A stretch of 7,847 nucleotides of DNA from Bacteroidota bacterium (GTDB lineage Bacteria > Bacteroidota > Bacteroidia > Chitinophagales > UBA2359), in assembly GCA_020627525.1 (NCBI GenBank), contig JAHDGP010000212.1, positions 1-7,847 of the forward strand, given 5' to 3'. The notes below the pieces were generated by a model. That model saw only the letters and a program-made list of their open reading frames with translations. It was not told the origin of the DNA and made no database searches. Shown piece by piece: positions 1 through 7,100 of the stretch (position 1 is the stretch's first letter; every line of letters starts with the position of its first letter). The translations under genes and the position numbers were made by a program.

Positions 1-180
1 ATGAAAAAAAAACAAATCAAACAGAAATTTTTTTTGGAAATTGATAAAACTTAATTTAACTTTAGCCTTCATTAAGTAGTTTAAAGACATACGCTGCTCT
101 GAAGTATGTGCCAGCAGTTGTTAAGGTGTCCCAGCAAAACTCTTTCAAATATATTATTGTATTATTATTAGTGGTAAGTT
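1..180. other. AT-rich segment with no supported gene
   Basis: I see no convincing gene here. A 17-codon frame opens with ATG at position 1 and closes at TAA 52-54, with a lysine-rich product and no recognisable motif. It could equally be the tail of an upstream gene or noise. The minus strand has an open frame across 62-334, but its only full-length start is a TTG directly after an in-frame TGA, and the product resembles nothing I know. A minus-strand match to the Bacteroidota -7 box TAnnTTTG lies at 146-153 without a partner -33 box. Confidence 0.5.
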
Positions 181-191
181 TAAAATGATTC

Positions 192-252
192 ATGCTTTGA
201 TTTTTGAAATCTAAAGCATCAGCATTTTTAATGATGCTATTTATATTTTTTG
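192..252 (+). promoter_or_regulatory. Two overlapping, mutually exclusive hairpins (attenuator-like)
   Basis: Hairpin I pairs 192-203 with 207-219: 12 base pairs, a single bulged T at 212 and a 3-nt loop. Hairpin II pairs AGCATCA (215-221) with TGATGCT (232-238) around a 10-nt loop and is followed by a U-rich stretch at 240-251. The two share bases 215-219, so an RNA could form only one at a time. On the + strand the second has the shape of a weak intrinsic terminator and the first that of an anti-terminator. This is seen in the sequence; a regulatory function is inferred. It may instead end transcription arriving from outside the window. Confidence 0.35.
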
Positions 253-257
253 AATTA

Positions 258-273
258 TTCAGTTGTAACTGAA
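258..273. promoter_or_regulatory. 16-bp operator-like palindrome
   Basis: The site reads TTCAGTT-GT-AACTGAA: perfect 7-bp arms around a 2-bp centre. The spacer is too short for a good RNA hairpin, so a binding site for a dimeric DNA-binding protein is the better reading. It lies about 85 bp upstream of the candidate promoter and 143 bp upstream of the antiterminator start codon. No cognate regulator is encoded in the window. In DNA this AT-rich a chance origin cannot be excluded. Confidence 0.3.
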
Positions 274-288
274 GAGGCGGAGCTGTAT
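263..288 (+). repeat. Direct repeat, copy 1
   Basis: This 26-nt unit recurs exactly 80 nt downstream at 343-368. The final 17 nt (272-288) are identical in both copies and there are three mismatches in the first nine positions. The core is unusually GC-rich for its surroundings (AGAGGCGGAGCTGTAT). Copy 1 overlaps the palindrome at 258-273 and runs into a small hairpin (AGCTGT 281-286 with ACAGCT 291-296, 4-nt loop) that copy 2 lacks. Confidence 0.7.
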
Positions 289-342
289 CCACAGCTGTCT
301 TTAGTTCTTTACTTTCAATATAAAATTGGCGCAATCAAAATA

Positions 343-368
343 TTGTGACCAAAGAGGCGGAGCTGTAT
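343..368 (+). repeat. Direct repeat, copy 2
   Basis: This is the second copy of the 26-nt unit at 263-288, with 17 nt identical at its 3' end (352-368). Unlike copy 1 it is followed by a T-run, which creates a Bacteroidota-like -7 box. An 8-nt piece of the core, GGAGCTGT, appears again at 1078-1085 before the NRPS gene, but that is short enough to be chance. Confidence 0.7.
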
Positions 369-373
369 GTTTT
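343..373 (+). promoter_or_regulatory. Candidate Bacteroidota-type promoter for the antiterminator gene
   Basis: TTG at 343-345 is followed, after 20 nt, by TATGTTTT at 366-373. Bacteroidota housekeeping promoters have a TTTG-like -33 box and TAnnTTTG at -7, typically about 19-21 nt apart. The -7 box matches at all fixed positions except the last. The leader to the ATG at 416 would be short, about 35 nt. Such boxes arise easily in AT-rich DNA, so this is tentative. Confidence 0.3.
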
Positions 374-415
374 TTCGTCATCGTCAATTCCCAACAATTA
401 TCTAAATAAAGAAAA

Positions 416-925
416 ATGAACAAATTATTTGCCCCAGGATGGTATGTTTTGTATGTAAAATCACGACAAGAAAAATATGTTGATAAAGCATTAAACAATA
501 TTGGATTAACATCATATCTCCCCATTGTTAAAAAATTAAGGCAATGGAGTGATAGAAAAAAAATAATAGAGGTTCCGTTATTTTCATCCTATGTTTTTGT
601 TTATTCAAAAGATCAAGAATCATTCCAAAAACCATTATCAGTGGATGGAGTTTGCTGTTATATAAAGTTTGGTAAGGATTATGCTAAAGTAAGAGACTAT
701 GAAATCGAAAACATAAAATCTTTTTTGAATATTGATTTAAATGATGTCGAAGTTTCAAATGTTCCATTAATCGGTTCTAGTGTCAAAGTTGAATACGGAC
801 CACTGGCAGGACTTGATTGTGAAGTATTACAGGTCAAAAACAAAAGTAAAGTAATTGTCGAAATTAAGTCGATCAATACTAACATAACAGCAACAATTCC
901 TTCCTGCTATTTAAGTCTAACTTAA
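416..925 (+). CDS. UpxY/LoaP-type NusG paralog, transcription antiterminator
   Basis: This 169-aa protein has the two-domain layout of specialised NusG paralogs. The NGN domain spans about residues 7-105: it opens with GWYVLYVKSRQEKYV (8-22), then GLTSYLP (30-36), and VPLFSSYVFVY (53-63), the hydrophobic strand typical of the family. A KOW domain follows at about 119-150 (VKVEYGPLAGLDCEV). Such proteins bind elongating RNA polymerase and suppress pausing and termination in one long operon. Known relatives act on capsule operons (UpxY, RfaH) and on antibiotic clusters (LoaP, TaA). The ATG at 416 is chosen because the NGN domain begins almost at once and the leader is A-rich, as usual in Bacteroidota. 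One oddity is Cys135 where KOW motifs normally carry glycine. The gene lies 265 nt upstream of the NRPS gene on the same strand, which makes that gene its likely target (inference). The family call is firm; the target is not proven. Confidence 0.92.
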   Translation: MNKLFAPGWYVLYVKSRQEKYVDKALNNIGLTSYLPIVKKLRQWSDRKKIIEVPLFSSYVFVYSKDQESFQKPLSVDGVCCYIKFGKDYAKVRDYEIENIKSFLNIDLNDVEVSNVPLIGSSVKVEYGPLAGLDCEVLQVKNKSKVIVEIKSINTNITATIPSCYLSLT

Positions 926-935
926 GCCATTTTTA

Positions 936-1047
936 TTTTGATTTTAGTTTCTATCGATTCCACCTCGGAATATTTTTAATAAGGATTGCCAAGATCCACT
1001 GAAGAAAAATACCTGGTTTGACATATCGACAGAAACTAAAATCAAAA
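936..1047. repeat. Nested inverted repeat with 23-bp arms in the spacer
   Basis: The arms are 936-958 and 1025-1047. Seventeen outer pairs are perfect (right arm AGAAACTAAAATCAAAA, 1031-1047), followed by one mismatch and five more pairs (TCGAT/ATCGA). Inside are a second stem (TATTTTT 971-977 with AAAAATA 1005-1011) and a third (GGAT 983-986 with ATCC 994-997), all nested, so the 112 nt could fold as one long hairpin. It begins 10 nt after the antiterminator stop codon. No T-run follows on the + strand, so it is not a standard intrinsic terminator. I see no target-site duplication or transposase. It may be an RNA target of the antiterminator, a small MITE-like insertion, or recombination sites around a 66-bp segment. 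Confidence 0.8.
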
Positions 1048-1142
1048 GGATAACTATCAATAGCATACATTTATTTAGGAGCTGTCCCTTAATAAAATCT
1101 GCTCTAGTATAAAATAACTATTTACAATTTACCAGATCATTA

Positions 1143-1170
1143 ATCCAACAAAGCTTTGTTTTTGTTGGGT
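1143..1170 (+). promoter_or_regulatory. Hairpin just upstream of the NRPS start codon
   Basis: CCAACAAA (1145-1152) pairs perfectly with TTTGTTGG (1161-1168) around an 8-nt loop. An A-T pair (1143/1170) and a T-G wobble (1144/1169) extend it to 10 pairs. It ends 20 nt before the ATG at 1191. The downstream sequence is only moderately T-rich, so it would be a weak terminator. It could also act as a pause site, an attenuator, or a structure affecting translation initiation. No clear Bacteroidota promoter is visible between 1048 and 1190, so the NRPS gene may depend on read-through from the antiterminator gene. Confidence 0.4.
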
Positions 1171-1190
1171 TTACTATAGTTCATAACTTA

Positions 1191-4100
1191 ATGAGTAAAA
1201 AACTTAAAAATAAATTAAGTTTAGGTTATTGGGTTTCAAAGTTGAAAAACAAAGAAGCCCAAGCAATTGTAACTGGATCGAAAAAGACCAGTACTACCAG
1301 AAGTCTTTCTGAGAAGGACTTAGTATATATTCAAAAGTTGAGTAGTGGCAGATATCTAACGGAATACACGGTTTATTTGTGTATTTATTCTGCGTTGTGT
1401 AATCGGTATTTTTCGGACTTTAACGGTACTGTTTTGTCAACCTTGACAGATAAAAAAGATCAGTTGTTATTATTGGATTTTGAAAAAGGCTTTAATCATA
1501 ATATTAAAACCTGTTTGAAATTTTCAGGTGAGGAAGTTCAGTCTGTTTATAAGTTCAAAGAGTATAATTCAGAAGAGTTGTTTGAACAAATGGAAGGGAC
1601 GGCTCTTTCAAACTACAGTAAATTTGGAATTAGTTACAATATAAAGAATTTTGAAAGTGGAGGATTCAGTAGTTTTGAATTAAAGATACGCAAGTTGATT
1701 TCGGGTGGGTTGGAGATTTTTGTTGTTTATGATTCATTTATAACTGCTAGTTCAGTTGTTGAACATTTTCTTGACAGTTTTAAAAATTGGGTGATAAACC
1801 TAGAGAATTACTTATCAATAAACTCAACCGAAATTGATATAGTAAATATTGAGGAAAAAGAAAATCTTACATCAAACTTTAATTCTTTTGAAAAGCTGGA
1901 AGGAGACAATAAACTATTTTTAGATTTATTTAATCAACAAGTTCAAAAAAATCCTACAAATGTTGCTTTGCTTATTGATGACGAAAAACTGAGCTACAAG
2001 GAGCTAGATCAACTTTCCAATCAATTGGCGAATTATCTACTAAATGAAAATTCGGTTGAGATCAATGATTTAATAGGAATTAAACTAGAACGGAGTGAGT
2101 GGTTAATAATTTCAATGTTGGCAGTATTTAAATCTGGAGCTGCCTATGTTCCTATTGATATTAATTATCCAATATCAAGAATTGAATTTATTGAACAAGA
2201 TAGTGATTGTAAACTGACAATTGACTCCAAGTTTCTAGAAATATTTAATAAAAATAAAAAAGATTATTCTGCAAAGCTAAAGCCACAAAATGGTGACCTT
2301 GCCTATGTTATTTATACCTCAGGATCGACAGGGAAACCAAAAGGCGTTCAACTTGATCACGGAAATTTATCGTCTTTTTTAAAATGGTCAACTAAAGAAT
2401 TTTCAACTACAAAGTTTGAAATAATTTATGCAGTAACCTCTCACTGTTTTGATTTATCTATCTACGAGATATTTTATACACTTAGCGTTGGCAAAACCAT
2501 TAGAATGCTTCAAAGTGGACTGGATATTCCATTAAATCTTTCTAAAGACAAAAGTGTTTTAATAAATACTGTTCCTTCAGTAATTCAATCATTAGTAGAT
2601 CTCCATACGAGCTTTGATAATGTAACGGCAATAAATATGGCTGGGGAGCCAGTACCTATTGGTTTAAGTCATAAGTTACCTCTTGATAAAATAGAAGTAC
2701 GAAATCTATATGGTCCATCCGAAGACACAACTTATAGTAGTTGCTTTAGAATTGATCGAACTTTTGAGCATTCCATTCCAATAGGACTTCCAATTGCTGA
2801 TACACATTTTTATATTTTATCAGAAAAACTTTTGTTACAACCAGTTGGGGTAATAGGGGAAGTTTGTATTTCTGGTTCAGGTTTATCAAAAGGATATTTG
2901 AATAGACCAAAGTTAACAGAAGAAAAATTTATTCCAAATCCGTTTGCAGAAGGCAAACAGTTATACAGAACAGGCGATTTAGCAAGGTGGCAAGAAAATG
3001 GTCAGATTGAATTTATTGGAAGAAAAGATCATCAAATAAAATTACGTGGGTTCCGAATAGAGATTGGAGAGATTGAACATGCAATTGAAAAAGATGAATT
3101 GATTAGCCGATCAGTTGTTGTAGTAAGTGAAGTAAACAAGTCAAAGAATTTGGTTGCTTATTTTCAGTTAGTCCCTGGCGAAGAAAATATAACAATAGAG
3201 AGCTTGCGACTAAATTTGGAAAATGCTTTGCCTGATTATATGGTGCCATCGTATTTGATAAAACTGGATAAGTTGCCTTTGCTTCCAAATGGTAAGATTG
3301 ATAAAAAGTCTTTGCCATCAGTGGAGGATTTTATTTTTCAAAACAAAAAATATGTAGCACCCAAAACTTTAGAAGAAAAAGAACTGGTTAAGATTTGGAG
3401 TGCCGTTTTAGGTGTTTCAAAAATCGGAATAGAAGATAGTTTTTTTGATCTTGGAGGGCACAGTTTACAAGTTGGTCAAGTTATAAATAGAATTAATCAA
3501 AAACTAGGTAAAACAATTAGTTATAAATCGTTTTTTGCTGATTCTAAAATAATTTCTCTTTGTAAAAAGCTAGAGCAAAGCGGTTTTGAAGCAATTCCAT
3601 TGGTTTCTGAGAAAGAATATTATCCAGTCACTGCCTCTCAAAATCGTTTGTGGGTGTTGAGTCAATTAGATGCTGGTTCAAAAGCTTACAATATTTCGTC
3701 TGCTGTTAAAATGATAGGGGATTTGGATGAAGCGAAATTTGAACAAGCATTTATCCATTTAATAGAACGACATGAAATTTTAAGAACAAAATTTGTACTT
3801 TCTCCAGAGGGCAATACTTGTCAGTATATTGAAAATAGATCCAATATTGATTTTAGTTTTAAAAAAAGAAACTATTACAACGAACAAAACAAAATACAAG
3901 ACCTTGAGGCAGCAATTGAGCATTGTTTAGCAGAATTAAGTCAGAAAGCATTTGACTTAGAGAAGGCTCCATTATTAAGAGGTGCATTGATAAAAATAAA
4001 TGAAAAAAAAAATTTGTTTTTTCTAAATATGCATCATTTAATTGCGGACGGTTGGTCGATTGAAATTTTAATCAGGGAAGTTGTTGAGGTATACAACAAT

Positions 4101-7100
4101 TTAAAAAAGGGGATCAAACCTAATTTAAGTCCGTTAAAAATACAATATAAAGATTATGCAAATTGGCTTAACACAGGAAATGGTATCAAGTCTGAATCTG
4201 AAAAATACTGGTTGGAGCAATTTGCTGGAGAAATTCCAGTTTTAGAAATTCCAAGTTTCAAAAAAAGACCTGAAATTAAAACGAATAATGGTGCATCAGT
4301 AAATTACTCGTTTTCTCCAAAACTGCTTTCTGAGTTAAGATTAGCTTCACAGTCATCAGAAGCCACTTTGTTTATGGTTTTAATGACGGGAGTAAATGCA
4401 CTGTTGTCTAGGTATACAAATCAAGAAGATATTATTATCGGAACGCCAATTGCAGGAAGAGAACATCCAGACTTGGAAAATCAAATAGGTTTGTATTTGA
4501 ATACCCTCGCTATTCGCACGCAAATTGGAAGAGAAGACAGTTTGCAAGATTTGTTATCAAAAGAAAAAAGTTTATTACTATCTGCCTACCAAAATCAAAG
4601 TTATCCATTTGATGAATTGATCGAAAAGTTAAACTTGCCGCTCGATTTGAGTAGATCTGTTTTGTTTGATGTAATGGTTGTATTACAAAATCAAAATCAA
4701 ATAGAAAGTTTAGCTGGTGAAAAAGACCTGGATGGATTAGTATTTAGTAATTACGAATTTAAACAAACAACCGCTCAATTTGATCTGAGTTTTACTTTTG
4801 TTGAAAATGATGATTTAGAGTTAAACATTGAATACAACTCTGACATCTATGAAGAATATTTTATTAACAATATATTCAGTCATTTAGAAAAAATATTTGA
4901 AGCATTTGTCAAAAAAACATCAGCAAAAATTGCGGAAATTGATTATATATCAACCGAAGAAAAAAGTATTATAATCAATTCTTTTAATGATACGAAAAAA
5001 GAATATCCTACTGGTAAAACAATCATTGAATTATTTGAAAATCAGGTTTCCAAAACGCCAAATAAGACAGCCCTAGTATTTGAAAATCAAAGTTTTAGTT
5101 ATATTGAGTTAAATAATAAATCAAATCAGCTGGGAAACTATTTAAGAGAAAAGTATTCAATTAAACCAGATGATTTAATCGGTGTCAGAATGGAAAGATG
5201 TCCAGAGATGATCATTTCAGTTATGGGCGTTTTAAAATCTGGGGCTGGATATGTTCCTATAAACATTGATTATCCACAAGAGAGATTAGATTTCATAATA
5301 AAAGATAGTAGATGTAAAGTAATTGTTGATGAATCATTATTTTCTGCATTCAATGAAGTTGAAAGCAAGTACAGCAATGAAAACTTGCCAATAATCAATG
5401 ATGAAAAAGATTTAGCCTATATAATTTACACCTCTGGAACTACAGGAAACCCAAAAGGTGTAATGATTGAAAATAGAAATGTTGTCAACCTAATTCATTG
5501 GTTCCAAGAAGAGTTTGAAATCAATAGTGCAACAAAAGCAATTCAATTGACAGAGCTTACTTTTGATCCAAGCGTTGAAGATTTGTTTAGTACACTGACC
5601 AATGGTGGAACTTTCCATATTATCACCAAAGAGCTCTTATTAAATATTGAGAAACTAAGAGCATATATCATTGATCAGGAAATTACAATTTTGAATTATG
5701 TTCCGTCTTATTTGGACGATTTACTTTCTAATATTCCACAAATAAATGCACTAAAAACTGTTATATCTGGAGGAGATAAACTGCCTGTGAATGTTAAGGA
5801 TCGGTTATGGTCAAAAGGCTACGCCTTATACAACAACTATGGTCCAACGGAAATTACAGTAGATGCACTCAGTGGGAAAATGGAAGAAGGTAAAGTTTCA
5901 ATAGGAAAGCCAATAAAAAATTGTCAAGTATATGTGCTAAACGATAATCTACAGCCTACACCAATTGGAGTAATTGGGAAATTATATGTTGGAGGAGCTG
6001 GGGTAGCAAGAGGATATTTAAACAATAAAAAATTAACGAAAGAAAAATTTATTCCAAATCCATTTGATGAAGATTCAATTCTTTATAATACTGGTGATTT
6101 GTGCAGATGGCTACCAAATGGTACAATAGATTTCATTGGCAGAAAAGATAATCAAGTAAAAGTAAGAGGGCACAGAATTGAACTTGAAGAGATTGAGCAG
6201 GTTGCTGTTGCTTTTTCTGTTGGTATAAAGCAAATTGTCTTAGCAGTCAAAAGAGATGTTGAGGAGAAAATATTGGCATTGTATTACGTAGCTGACAAAG
6301 AAATTGATAAGTCAGCGTTTAGAGACTTTCTACAGTCGAAGCTGCCCGACTATATGATACCAAGTCATTTTATTAAAATTGACTTTATTCCTCTAACGAA
6401 CAATGGTAAGATTGACAGAAATGCATTGCCTGAAATAAAGGCAGTAGATTTTGTGCAAAGGTCGTATGTTGCTCCGATAAATGAAATTGAAGAAAAACTA
6501 GTAGGTATTTGGAAAGAGGTACTAGGAGTAAACAGAATTGGAACGAAAGATAACTTTTTTGAATTGGGTGGTCACAGCCTTAAGTTGGGAAGGTTGATGA
6601 ATTTGATTCAATTAAAATTTGAAGTGAAAATATCTTATGCAGAGGTATTTGAGAATTTGAATATAAAAGATCAATCAAACTTAATTGTAAAGGCTACAAA
6701 AAGTGATTATTCAATAATTCAAAATGTTGCGCTTAGTGAAAGTTATCCACTATCATCTGCACAACGCAGGTTGTGGATTTTAAGCCAATTTGAGGGGACG
6801 CATATTGCATATAATATGCCAGGTGTATTTAGTATAAAAGGTAATTTAAACTTTGAAGCATTAAGTAAGGCATTTGGTCTATTGATTAGTAGACACGAAT
6901 CTTTAAGAACCAATTTTAAGGAAGACGGGAAAGGTCAAGTAAGACAATGGATTGGAGAAAATAGCAAATTCGATTTAGAGTTCGAGGATTTAAGCAATAC
7001 CAAAAACAAGGAAACCAAACTAGTTGATTCAGTAAAATTAGTTGTCGAAAACTCTTTTGACTTATCAGCAGATTCATTGATAAAAGCTAAAGTCATTAAG

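Noticed and set aside
1..54. 17-codon + strand frame opening with ATG at the first base
   Set aside because: It is very short, lysine-rich and low in complexity, and the window edge prevents deciding whether it is the end of a longer gene.
62..334. Minus-strand open frame of about 90 codons in the upstream non-coding region
   Set aside because: The only full-length start is TTG directly after an in-frame TGA. The product has no recognisable domain, the frame crosses the repeats and hairpins, and a stop-free run of this length is not surprising in AT-rich DNA.
301..525. Minus-strand frame overlapping the 5' end of the antiterminator gene
   Set aside because: It is antisense to a clearly recognised gene and has no family resemblance of its own.
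1018..1023. TTGACA, a perfect sigma70-like -35 box in the spacer
   Set aside because: No -10 element lies at 16-18 nt, and Bacteroidota use different promoter boxes.
936..1047. Reading the inverted repeat as an ordinary intrinsic terminator of the antiterminator gene
   Set aside because: The outer arms are separated by 66 nt and no T-run follows on the + strand, so it lacks the form of a standard terminator.
1078..1098. GGAGCTGTCCC followed by AT-rich sequence, resembling some insertion-sequence ends
   Set aside because: There is no partner inverted end, no target duplication and no transposase remnant nearby. The 8-nt overlap with the repeats at 263-368 may be chance.
1113..1190. In-frame upstream extension of the NRPS start
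   Set aside because: The frame is open for 26 codons but has no ATG, GTG or TTG and does not resemble the missing condensation-domain lobe.
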